Origin: a virus
DNA length: 22,344 nucleotides
Strand: one strand, 5' to 3'
Virus record (IMG/VR): IMGVR_UViG_3300021961_000702
Location: 1-22,344 of that record
Both the position numbers and the translations under genes were made by a program. Of this stretch, positions 5,676 through 12,643 are shown piece by piece; position 1 is the stretch's first letter; each line of letters starts with the position of its first letter. The notes beneath the pieces were generated by a model. It was not told the DNA's origin. It searched no databases and was given only the letters and a program-made list of their open reading frames with translations.

Positions 5676-7392
5676 TGATATAGAATGTGATGGTCTCAAA
5701 CCAACTAAGCTACATTGTATTGTAGCCAAAGAAGTTGGTGGGGAAGTGCATGAGTTTACACCCGACAGACTTGCAGAAGGTATAGCATTTCTTAGTAATG
5801 CCGGTACATTAATCGGACACAACATTTTACGCTTTGATCTAGATGTTATTAAGAAACTAACTGGTGTAGATTTATATCACAAAAACATTGAAGATACTCT
5901 TGTTATGTCTAGGTTGTTTAAACCTATCCGAGAAAACGGACACAGTTTAAAGACATGGGGTTATCGTGTCAACTTTGCAAAGCAAGAACAACCTTTAGAC
6001 TTTGATGAGTATACACCACAGATGCTAGAGTATTGTGTCAATGATGTTAAATTAAATGAATTAGTTTACTATGCATTGCTTCAAGAACAAGTAGGGTTTA
6101 GTCAACAATCAATTGATCTTGAACACAGGGTTGCTCGGATAATGTCTGACCAAGAAAACAACGGGTTCAAGTTTGATGAACGACAGGCTACAACTTTACT
6201 TGCCAAACTTAAAACTAAAATGAATGAAGTAGTTGAAGAAGTTCAACGAACATTCAAACCTAGAATGGTTGATGTAAAACTGATTGTACCTAAGTTTAAA
6301 AAAGATGGTGAGTTATCTAAGTCAGGATTACGACCTGAAGAATATGATAACTGTATAGCTACAAAAAACTACAAACCATTTATGCGACAAGAACTTAAAG
6401 AGTTTAACTTAGGTAGTCGTAAACAGATTGGTGAGTATCTTGTTGAGGTAGGTTGGAAACCTAAACGTTTTACACCTACAGGTCAGCCGATTGTAGACGA
6501 GGGTACACTTAAAAAGATTACCCACATACATGAAGCCAAACTAATAGCTGACTTCCTACTGTATCAAAAGCGTATAGCTCAGATACAATCTTGGTTGGAT
6601 GCACTAGAAGATGATGGTAGAGTACATGGTTCAGTCATTCCTAACGGAACTATTACTGGTCGTATGTCTCACAATCATCCTAACATGGCTCAGATACCAG
6701 CAGTATACAGTCCATTTGGTAAAGAGTGTAGAGCTTGTTGGACTGTAGACGAGGGTAATGTTCTGCTTGGGGTTGATGCTTCAGGACTAGAACTTAGAAT
6801 GTTAGCACATTATATGAACGATCAGGAGTACATACATGAAGTGGTCAATGGAGACATACATACAACTAATCAAAAACTTGCAGGACTTGAATCACGAGAT
6901 ACAGCAAAGACTTTCATCTATGCCCTCGTATACGGAGCAGGAGATGAAAAGATTGGGAGTGTGGTTGGAGGATCAAGAAAGCAGGGTAAAGAACTTAAGC
7001 AACGCTTTCTCGATAATCTCCCCACATTTAAAACTCTTAAGGACAAAGTACAAGGAGCTGCAAAACGAGGATACTTAATGGGTATAGACGGTCGTAAGAT
7101 TTATATACGACACGAACATGCTGCATTAAATAGTTTACTACAGGGTGGTGGTGCTATTGTAATGAAGAAAGCATTAGAGATACTTGAAGCAAGACTTAAA
7201 ATAACTGGTGTACCACATAAGTTTGTAGCTAACATTCATGACGAATGGCAGATTGAAGTACCAAAATGTAATGCTAACAAGGTAGGACAACTTGCAGTGG
7301 ATAGTTTAAAACAGGCAGGAGAACATTTTAATATGAGATGTCCTCTTGATGGTGAATATAAAATAGGAGGAGATTGGAGTGAAACACACTAA
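5647..7392 (+). CDS. DNA polymerase I family, T7 gp5-like (581 aa)
   Basis: This is the replicative polymerase with 3'-5' proofreading. Exo motifs are DIECDGL (D11, E13), HNILRFD and YCVND. Polymerase motif A is DASGLELR (D377), motif B is K421-x7-YGAG, and motif C is IHDEW (H531, D532). The C-terminal residue is His, as in T7. The start is an unusual TTG at 5647, chosen because GGAGG (5636-5640) is 6 bases upstream and exo motif I follows at residue 11. It is about 120 residues shorter than T7 pol (704 aa). Part of the difference is that the segment matching the thioredoxin-binding loop (RMVDVKLIVPKFKKDG onward, about 49 residues before FNLGSRKQ) is shorter and of different sequence. The 3' end overlaps the next gene by 14 bases. 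Confidence 0.96.
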   Translation: MTTQNSKIIFDIECDGLKPTKLHCIVAKEVGGEVHEFTPDRLAEGIAFLSNAGTLIGHNILRFDLDVIKKLTGVDLYHKNIEDTLVMSRLFKPIRENGHSLKTWGYRVNFAKQEQPLDFDEYTPQMLEYCVNDVKLNELVYYALLQEQVGFSQQSIDLEHRVARIMSDQENNGFKFDERQATTLLAKLKTKMNEVVEEVQRTFKPRMVDVKLIVPKFKKDGELSKSGLRPEEYDNCIATKNYKPFMRQELKEFNLGSRKQIGEYLVEVGWKPKRFTPTGQPIVDEGTLKKITHIHEAKLIADFLLYQKRIAQIQSWLDALEDDGRVHGSVIPNGTITGRMSHNHPNMAQIPAVYSPFGKECRACWTVDEGNVLLGVDASGLELRMLAHYMNDQEYIHEVVNGDIHTTNQKLAGLESRDTAKTFIYALVYGAGDEKIGSVVGGSRKQGKELKQRFLDNLPTFKTLKDKVQGAAKRGYLMGIDGRKIYIRHEHAALNSLLQGGGAIVMKKALEILEARLKITGVPHKFVANIHDEWQIEVPKCNANKVGQLAVDSLKQAGEHFNMRCPLDGEYKIGGDWSETH

Positions 7393-7972
7393 TAAATTTT
7401 GTACATCATGTAACACAAACAAACCTGTTAAAGATTGGTATAAAAACAAAACACAAACAGATGGGCTAGATGTTGTTTGTAAATCTTGTAGAAAAAATTA
7501 CAATAGCAAAAGGACTCCTGAAGATCATTTGAAATACAGCCCTATTAATAATCCACTTAGAATGTTTGTTAATGGTAAGTACGTATCAAAAACACACCCA
7601 CTTTACAAACCCGGACGTTATAAAACTTTTGAAGGAGCAGCTTTTTCATCTTTATCCAATTATGAAAAGTCAACTAAAGGTCATGTTTATCTTATAACAA
7701 ATCCTGCATGGAAGGGTTGGGTTAAAGTTGGTATGGCTGTGGATGCTGACGATAGATGTAATCAATATCAAACATCTTCTCCTATGAGAGATTATAAATT
7801 GGAATATAAAAAACAATTTAATCATAGAAGAACTGCTGAAGCACAAGCACATAAATTATGTGGTAAAAAAGCTTTACAAAAAAATGGTGAATGGTTTAAA
7901 ATAAATATAAAAGATGCTATCAATTTAATTGAAAGTATAACAGAGGAACAAAATGAAAAAGAAACAGCTTGA
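7379..7972 (+). CDS. Zinc-finger GIY-YIG (T5orf172-type) endonuclease, likely free-standing homing or mobile (197 aa)
   Basis: GIY-YIG nucleases make single or double strand cuts; T5orf172/MUG113 members occur widely in phages. The N-terminus has a zinc-binding pattern, C8-x2-C11 and C34-x2-C37. The C-terminal domain has GHVYLIT (101-107) and WVKVGMA (114-120) as the GIY and YIG strands, R126 as the expected catalytic arginine, E154 as the metal ligand, and GEWFKI (170-175). The start GTG 7379 has AGGAGGAG at 7365-7372. Hand-counted lines near its 3' end are 22-28% GC, against 42-47% in parts of the polymerase. That difference and its position between polymerase and exonuclease suggest an insertion of a mobile nuclease. 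A regular processing nuclease is the alternative. Confidence 0.8.
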   Translation: MKHTNKFCTSCNTNKPVKDWYKNKTQTDGLDVVCKSCRKNYNSKRTPEDHLKYSPINNPLRMFVNGKYVSKTHPLYKPGRYKTFEGAAFSSLSNYEKSTKGHVYLITNPAWKGWVKVGMAVDADDRCNQYQTSSPMRDYKLEYKKQFNHRRTAEAQAHKLCGKKALQKNGEWFKINIKDAINLIESITEEQNEKETA

Positions 7973-8750
7973 CAACTTGGTGACGGACAACTATAATAAG
8001 TTTAAGTCTGAATCAGGACACTGGTATACCCAAGAGGGTGAGCCTATGTATACTATCATAGGTGCTAATGGTAAAGAAAGAAACACTACACTCAGAGATG
8101 CTAAGTCTTTAGGGTTAGTTCCGTCTGTAACAACCATCATGGGTATAATAGCCAAGCCATCTTTAGAGACTTGGAAACAAAAACAATTACTTAATTCTTT
8201 CCTAACTTTAGAACAAGGAGAGGACGAAACGATTGAGTCTTTTTATTACAGATGCCAAACAGATTCTAAACAAGTAGGTATCCAAGCTGCCCAGCAAGGG
8301 ACAAAGATACATGGTATGATTGAGAAAGGGTTCTTAGGTAAAACTAAAACTAAACCTTACAAAGCAATCAAGCAATACTTAGACGAAACTTTTCCAAATG
8401 AAGAGTGGATAGCAGAAGATTCTTTCTGTGCCGATTCAGGCTATGGTGGTAAGATAGACTTGTATTCTAAGTCAGGAATATTTATAGACTTTAAAACAAA
8501 AGATAATCTTAAAGGTAAAGACCCATCTAAGTTAGTGTTTGATGAACATGGAATGCAGTTGTCAGCATATGCTCAAGGTTGTGGCTTTGATGATGTAGAA
8601 CGAGTATCTATTTTTGTGGACAGAAAAGATACAGGTCTTATAGTTCCATTTGTTTGGGATAAAGAATCACATACGAAACACTTAGGAATGTTTAATGCTA
8701 TGCTAACTTACTGGAAACTATCAAAAAACTATGACTCGTCTGTATTATAA
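7953..8750 (+). CDS. PD-(D/E)XK exonuclease, RecB/Cas4-like (265 aa)
   Basis: It likely degrades or processes DNA ends during recombination and host DNA breakdown, the role T7 gp6 fills in T7. The core shows GTKIHGMIE (H120), GGKIDL (D169), IDFKTK (D179, K181) and MQLSAYA (Q202, Y206), the order expected of the RecB-type nuclease fold. Upstream PSVTTIMG is also common in these phage exonucleases. The start ATG 7953 has AGAGGA at 7942-7947. Its first 20 bases overlap the GIY-YIG gene. A perfect sigma70 consensus promoter lies over its first codons. It overlaps endonuclease I by TAATG. Confidence 0.88.
   Translation: MKKKQLDNLVTDNYNKFKSESGHWYTQEGEPMYTIIGANGKERNTTLRDAKSLGLVPSVTTIMGIIAKPSLETWKQKQLLNSFLTLEQGEDETIESFYYRCQTDSKQVGIQAAQQGTKIHGMIEKGFLGKTKTKPYKAIKQYLDETFPNEEWIAEDSFCADSGYGGKIDLYSKSGIFIDFKTKDNLKGKDPSKLVFDEHGMQLSAYAQGCGFDDVERVSIFVDRKDTGLIVPFVWDKESHTKHLGMFNAMLTYWKLSKNYDSSVL
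7969..7997 (+). promoter_or_regulatory. Perfect sigma70 consensus promoter inside the exonuclease start
   Basis: TTGACA (7969-7974), exactly 17 bases, then TATAAT (7992-7997): all twelve bases match. The start would lie near 8004, about 50 bases inside the exonuclease gene, so a transcript from here would not carry the usual start. It could feed endonuclease I, DUF3310 and perhaps nrdA. An in-frame ATG at 8046 could give a shorter exonuclease that keeps all visible catalytic residues. Confidence 0.5.
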
Positions 8751-9190
8751 TGGTAGGATTTAGAAAACCTCGTAAACCAAGACCTAAAAAAACAGGTGTA
8801 CCTAAAGGTTACGATAGTTTATGGGAAGTTAAACTACATGAGACAGTTCTTAAAGATTGGGAACATCATTGGGAACTATATGATTACATTGTTAAACATA
8901 AATACGAGCCAGACTTTGTTAAAGTAATTGATGGTAAAACTATTTTACTTGAAGCTAAAGGTAGGTTTTGGGACTACCCTGAGTATAGTAAGTACATACA
9001 TATTAGAACAGCACTACCAAAAGATACTGAGTTAGTGTTTTTATTTCAAAAACCTTATGCCCCTATGCCGGGAGCTAAAATGAGAAAGGACAGAACAAAA
9101 CGAACCCATGCTGAATGGGCTGAGAAAAACAATTTTAGGTGGTATAGTGAAGACACACTACCTATGGAATGGAGTAACTATGGATTATAA
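8750..9190 (+). CDS. Endonuclease I, Holliday junction resolvase, T7 gp3-like (146 aa)
   Basis: It cuts branched DNA such as four-way junctions, helping to debranch concatemers and break down host DNA. The length (146) is close to T7 gp3 (149). The restriction-like active site is visible as YDSLWEVKL (E26), KYEPDF (D55) and LLEAKG (E68, K70). The C-terminal THAEW-x(7)-RW and LPMEW pieces also match T7 gp3 as I recall it. A basic N-terminus (RKPRKPRPKKTG) could aid DNA binding. There is no clear ribosome-binding site; the ATG shares its A with the exonuclease stop, so coupling is expected. Followed by DUF3310 with an 11-base overlap. Confidence 0.93.
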   Translation: MVGFRKPRKPRPKKTGVPKGYDSLWEVKLHETVLKDWEHHWELYDYIVKHKYEPDFVKVIDGKTILLEAKGRFWDYPEYSKYIHIRTALPKDTELVFLFQKPYAPMPGAKMRKDRTKRTHAEWAEKNNFRWYSEDTLPMEWSNYGL

Positions 9191-9455
9191 ATTTAATGAA
9201 CGCAGACATATAGTTGAACTAAAAGAATACATTGATGGTACATATGGTGAGCACTATGCTTCTGACAAGTACCAAGCCACTGACGTAATCATTGACTCAG
9301 GTCATGGTGAAGGTTTTTGTATGGGGAATATTTTAAAGTATGCAAAAAGATATGGTAATAAAGAAGGAAAAAACAGAAAAGACTTGCTTAAGATATTACA
9401 CTATGCTATAATAATGCTTCACATTCATGATAAGGAGTCACAGAATGGTAGATGA
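9180..9455 (+). CDS. DUF3310 family protein (91 aa)
   Basis: The start is ATG 9180, after GGAG at 9171-9174. A longer in-frame start at 9108 lies inside endonuclease I and would add residues of no family likeness. The DUF3310 signature is clear: GNILKYAKRYGNKEG followed by KDLLKILHYAI. The family is common in phages beside replication and nucleotide genes; it has been described as a possible nucleotide kinase-like or dUTPase-like regulator, but its activity is not settled. It contains no P-loop. A promoter for nrdA lies in its last codons (9385-9413), and its stop overlaps the nrdA start. Confidence 0.85.
   Translation: MDYKFNERRHIVELKEYIDGTYGEHYASDKYQATDVIIDSGHGEGFCMGNILKYAKRYGNKEGKNRKDLLKILHYAIIMLHIHDKESQNGR
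9385..9413 (+). promoter_or_regulatory. Candidate nrdA promoter, extended -10
   Basis: TTGCTT (9385-9390, 3 of 6) is followed after 17 bases by TATAAT (9408-9413), which has TG at 9405-9406, giving the full TGnTATAAT element. The start would be near 9420, leaving a ~25-base leader containing AAGGAG (9432-9437) before the nrdA ATG. The geometry is ideal for nrdA. Confidence 0.6.
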
Positions 9456-11340
9456 TAAAGTTGGTATCAAGGAATATCTTGGTATAAAAATTAATTACAG
9501 TAATGAAAAACTATTAGATAAGTTTAGTCTTGACACTCTCAAGGATAGATACTTATGGGAGAACGAAACACATGCACAAGAAGCCTTCGCAAGAGCATCA
9601 GTCTTCGCAGCTACATACAAAGGTCACACAGATTTTGAATTGGCTCAAAGGCTTTATCACTACAGTTCCAATTGCTGGTTCATGTTTAGCACTCCTATAC
9701 TTAGCAACGGGGGAACAAGTCGTGGGCTTCCTATTAGCTGTTTCCTTAATTATGTACCTGATAGCAGGAATGGTTTATCAGATCACTATGATGAAAATAT
9801 ATGGTTGGCATCTTCGGGTGGAGGTATTGGTGGATATTGGGGTGACGTTAGGAGTAACGGTATATCTACTACTCACGGGAGTCGTTCTACTGGTTCAATT
9901 CCTTTCATACACGTAGTAGATTCTCAGATGTTAGCCTTTAACCAAGGCACTACAAGACGTGGAAGTTATGCAGCTTACATGGATATATCTCATCCTGAGA
10001 TTGAAGAGTTCATTAACATGCGTAAAGAATCCGGTGGTGACATCAATCGTAAGAATCTTAATCTTCATAACGGTATCAACATTACCAATGAGTTCTTGAA
10101 AGCTGTGGAAGAAGATGCAGACTTTAGATTGATTGACCCTAAGACTAATGAGCCTACAAAGATTGTAAATGCTAGAGACTTGTGGTGGCAGATCATCAAT
10201 GCAAGAGCAGAAACAGGTGAGCCATACATGATTAATATAGACACATGTAACGAAGCATTACCTAAAGAACAAAAAGATTTAGGATTAGAAATCAAACAGA
10301 GCAATCTATGTTCTGAGATTACTTTACCTACGAATGAAGAACGAACAGCAGTGTGTTGTTTATCTTCTGTAAACTTAGAATACTTTGATGAGTGGAGTGA
10401 GAACCCTATGTTTATAGATGATTTAATAACCATGCTTGATAACGTTCTTCAACATTACATTGATAACGCTGTTGACACAGATAACTTAGGAGAGTACAAT
10501 GCAAATTTTAAAAGATTTCAAAAACATATTAAAGAAGGCAGGGAAGGCTTTACTAAGTCTGCCTACTCGGCTTATCGAGAAAGGTCGTTGGGTCTTGGTG
10601 CGATGGGATTCCATTCGTATCTCCAATCACGCAACATTCCTTTTGAAGGTATATTCGCTACGGGCTTTAATTACAAAGCATTTAAACACATTAAGACACA
10701 ATCACTCAGAGCTTCTGAAAGACTTGCAGAGGACAGGGGTGAAGCTCCTGATGTCAGTGGTAGTGGCAGGAGGAACGCTCATTTACTCGCTGTTGCACCT
10801 AATGCTAGTTCTAGTATTATATGTGGTGGTACTTCTCCTTCGATTGAGCCATATCGTGCTAACGTTTATACGCACAAAACTCTCTCAGGTTCTTTCCAAG
10901 TTAAGAACAAATACCTAGAAGAAGTCTTACAAGATAAAGGTTTAAAGAAAGATGAGTTGACTGCATTGTGGAAAGACATTGCAGGTAACGAAGGTTCAGT
11001 ACAACATCTTGATATACTAACTAATGAAGAGAAAGAAGTATTTAAAACTGCAAATGAAATAGACCAAATCTGGATTATAGAACATGCAGCTAAACGTCAA
11101 GAGTTTATTTGCCAAGCACAGTCAGTTAATCTTTTCTTTACACTTCCAAAAGCTACAGAGCCACAGGAAGTACATGATGAATATATGCAGTACGTTAATG
11201 ATGTGCATTGGTATGGTATGAACAAACTTAAATCTTTGTATTACTTTAGAACTAATGCTGCTCGTAATGCAGAGAACGTAAACATTAAAGTTCAGCGTAT
11301 TAAATTAGATGATGCTGAGTGTATAGCTTGTGAGGGTTGA
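9445..11340 (+). CDS. nrdA: Ribonucleotide reductase class I, large (alpha) subunit NrdA (631 aa)
   Basis: It reduces ribonucleotides to deoxyribonucleotides for phage DNA synthesis, together with NrdB. The start ATG 9445 has AAGGAG at 9432-9437; an in-frame start at 9427 lies before this ribosome-binding site. Key residues are C99 in LPISCF (first redox cysteine), N287-L-C289-S-E291 (NxCxE active site with the thiyl-radical cysteine), a PNASSSIICGG loop, a YYFRT radical-transfer tyrosine pair near the end, and the C-terminal CIACEG redox pair. The ~90-residue ATP-cone seen at the N-terminus of E. coli NrdA is absent; the protein begins close to the ten-stranded barrel. No frameshift or intein is seen. 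Most likely not feedback-inhibited by dATP, though that is inferred. Confidence 0.96.
   Translation: MVDDKVGIKEYLGIKINYSNEKLLDKFSLDTLKDRYLWENETHAQEAFARASVFAATYKGHTDFELAQRLYHYSSNCWFMFSTPILSNGGTSRGLPISCFLNYVPDSRNGLSDHYDENIWLASSGGGIGGYWGDVRSNGISTTHGSRSTGSIPFIHVVDSQMLAFNQGTTRRGSYAAYMDISHPEIEEFINMRKESGGDINRKNLNLHNGINITNEFLKAVEEDADFRLIDPKTNEPTKIVNARDLWWQIINARAETGEPYMINIDTCNEALPKEQKDLGLEIKQSNLCSEITLPTNEERTAVCCLSSVNLEYFDEWSENPMFIDDLITMLDNVLQHYIDNAVDTDNLGEYNANFKRFQKHIKEGREGFTKSAYSAYRERSLGLGAMGFHSYLQSRNIPFEGIFATGFNYKAFKHIKTQSLRASERLAEDRGEAPDVSGSGRRNAHLLAVAPNASSSIICGGTSPSIEPYRANVYTHKTLSGSFQVKNKYLEEVLQDKGLKKDELTALWKDIAGNEGSVQHLDILTNEEKEVFKTANEIDQIWIIEHAAKRQEFICQAQSVNLFFTLPKATEPQEVHDEYMQYVNDVHWYGMNKLKSLYYFRTNAARNAENVNIKVQRIKLDDAECIACEG
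10472..10500 (+). promoter_or_regulatory. Candidate internal sigma70-like promoter in nrdA
   Basis: TTGACA (10472-10477) with a 17-base spacer and TACAAT (10495-10500) gives 11 of 12 matches. It is deep in the nrdA coding region, so it could support transcription of the small genes and nrdB. The match may also reflect codon constraints. Confidence 0.25.
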
Positions 11341-11341
11341 T

Positions 11342-11485
11342 ATGGATTGTTGGCATTGTGGAACAAGATTAATATGGGGTGGAGATCACGACATAGAAGA
11401 TGAGAACGATGAGTATATTATGGAAACTAATTTAACTTGTCCTAAATGTAACTCTGCTGTTATAGTTTATTTACCAAAGGATTAA
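11342..11485 (+). CDS. Small zinc-ribbon protein between nrdA and nrdB (47 aa)
   Basis: ATG 11342 begins two bases after the nrdA stop. The protein has two CxxC motifs, CWHC (residues 3-6) and CPKC near residues 33-36, the classic spacing of a minimal zinc ribbon, with an acidic linker (HDIEDENDEYIMETNLT) between them. I recall near-identical short proteins in other marine phages, again near nucleotide metabolism. It may bind nucleic acid or a partner protein. A role as an electron donor for NrdA is conceivable from the CxxC pairs, but the paired arrangement suits zinc better. No thioredoxin fold is possible at this length. Confidence 0.75.
   Translation: MDCWHCGTRLIWGGDHDIEDENDEYIMETNLTCPKCNSAVIVYLPKD
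11437..11466 (+). promoter_or_regulatory. Candidate extended -10 promoter ahead of nrdB
   Basis: TTGTCC (11437-11442, 4 of 6), an 18-base spacer, then TATAGT (11461-11466) with TG at 11458-11459. The TGTTATA core is shared with the promoters at 2297 and 3124. A start near 11473 would precede the 59-aa gene and nrdB. Confidence 0.25.
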
Positions 11486-11486
11486 T

Positions 11487-11666
11487 ATGAAACAAGAAGA
11501 GTTTACAGAAGTGTTTAGTCAGAAGTTTTCTGGCTTTACAAGCAGGATGTGGTTAGATTATTGTGATGAAAATAATAATCCATTCTCAAAAACAAAAGAT
11601 TACGCAGGATACGTAATTGAAAATTTTAAATATTTAGTTAAGAGATTTAACGAGGAGAACAGATGA
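11487..11666 (+). CDS. Small phage protein of unknown function upstream of nrdB (59 aa)
   Basis: ATG 11487 follows AAAGGA at 11476-11481. The TGA at 11664-11666 overlaps the nrdB ATG as ATGA, so the pair is translationally coupled. The protein looks helical with aromatic residues (EEFTEVFSQKFSGFTSRMW and KDYAGYVIENFKYLVKRF), which may form a small helical bundle. No cysteine pair, metal motif or membrane segment is seen (one isolated Cys). Co-location suggests a link to ribonucleotide reductase, but there is no direct evidence. Confidence 0.7.
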   Translation: MKQEEFTEVFSQKFSGFTSRMWLDYCDENNNPFSKTKDYAGYVIENFKYLVKRFNEENR

Positions 11667-12643
11667 GCTTATTAGACACAAGAGATTACTACAAACCTTT
11701 TGACAATCCATGGATGTTTGACTACTATGTCTTACAAAACCAAATGCATTGGATGCCGGAGTCAGTACCGTTACATACAGATGTAAAAGATTGGCAAGAG
11801 TTAGACCAAAAAGAAAAGAACCTACTGACTCAAATCTTTAGATTGTTTACACAATCCGATGTAGATGTAGGTGCAGGTTACGTTGATAGATACATGCGTA
11901 TCTTTAGAAAGCCTGAAGCTAGAATGATGATGGGTTCTTTTGCTAACATGGAGTCTATCCATCAACATGCTTACAGCTTGTTACTAGATACAGTGGGTAT
12001 GCCTGAGATAGAGTACAAAGCTTTTTCTGAGTACGAAGAAATGGCTAACAAACATGAGTATGTTTATAAGATTAAGACAACCAAGTCAGATAAGAAAAGC
12101 ATTGCAAAAACTTTAGCAGTCTATTCAGCTTTCACAGAAGGACTACAGTTGTTCAGTAGCTTTGCAATCTTGTTAAACTTCCCAAGGTTCGGTAAGATGA
12201 AAGGTATGGGACAGATAGTTACTTACTCTATACGGGATGAGTCTATGCACGTTGAAGCCATGACTAAATTGTTTAGAGAGTTTATTAAAGAGAACATAGA
12301 TATCTGGACAGATGATTTTAAAGCAGAACTCTATGAGATTTGTAGACAGATGGTAACACTAGAAGATAAGTTCTTAGACTTAGTGTTTGATATGGGAGAC
12401 CTTGAAGGTCTTACCAAGAAAGATATGTATGCTTACAATAGATACATAGCAGATAGAAGATTGTTACAGCTTGGTCTTAAAACAAACTATGACCAACGTG
12501 AGAATCCTCTAGGTTGGTTGGATGAAGTTATGGGTGTTGAACATCAGAACTTCTTTGAAGGTCGTGCTACTTCTTATATGAAAGCAGGGCTACGTGGTAG
12601 ACAAGATAAGATAACCTTTGCAAGGATTGGTGATGAGAACTAA
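11663..12643 (+). CDS. nrdB: Ribonucleotide reductase class I, small (beta) subunit NrdB (326 aa)
   Basis: It houses the dinuclear metal centre and radical that activates NrdA. Expected ligands are all present: D66 (QSDVDVG), E97 and H100 (MESIHQHAY), E159 (FTEGLQLF), E193 and H196 (RDESMH). Y104 stands where E. coli NrdB has radical Tyr122, so a tyrosyl-radical enzyme is expected rather than a tyrosine-free subclass. The start ATG 11663 has AGGAG at 11653-11657 and overlaps the previous stop. Length is slightly below the usual ~340-375. The 3' end overlaps a small downstream gene by 11 bases. Confidence 0.96.
   Translation: MSLLDTRDYYKPFDNPWMFDYYVLQNQMHWMPESVPLHTDVKDWQELDQKEKNLLTQIFRLFTQSDVDVGAGYVDRYMRIFRKPEARMMMGSFANMESIHQHAYSLLLDTVGMPEIEYKAFSEYEEMANKHEYVYKIKTTKSDKKSIAKTLAVYSAFTEGLQLFSSFAILLNFPRFGKMKGMGQIVTYSIRDESMHVEAMTKLFREFIKENIDIWTDDFKAELYEICRQMVTLEDKFLDLVFDMGDLEGLTKKDMYAYNRYIADRRLLQLGLKTNYDQRENPLGWLDEVMGVEHQNFFEGRATSYMKAGLRGRQDKITFARIGDEN

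Noticed and set aside
6836-7078. 80-codon + strand ORF within the polymerase, with AGGAG nearby
   Set aside because: It overlaps polymerase motif B in another frame, and the purine-rich sequence is needed for the polymerase codons; no promoter or family likeness.
8144-8149. TATAAT inside the exonuclease
   Set aside because: Nearest TTAGTT is 23 bases away, outside the workable spacing.
8746-8751. TATAAT at the exonuclease end
   Set aside because: No -35 box at 16-19 bases (only A-rich sequence) and no extended -10 TG in register.
9530-9916. 128-codon alternate-frame ORF inside nrdA with hydrophobic spans
   Set aside because: It opens with a TTG without a convincing ribosome-binding site, lies entirely within a strongly conserved gene, and hydrophobic out-of-frame ORFs are a common codon-bias effect.
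10065-10433. 122-codon ORF on the - strand opposite nrdA
   Set aside because: Antisense to a conserved enzyme gene, no ribosome-binding site or partner gene on that strand.
11342-11485. Glutaredoxin or thioredoxin assignment for the 47-aa CxxC protein
   Set aside because: Far too short for the fold; two CxxC pairs at ribbon spacing point to zinc binding.
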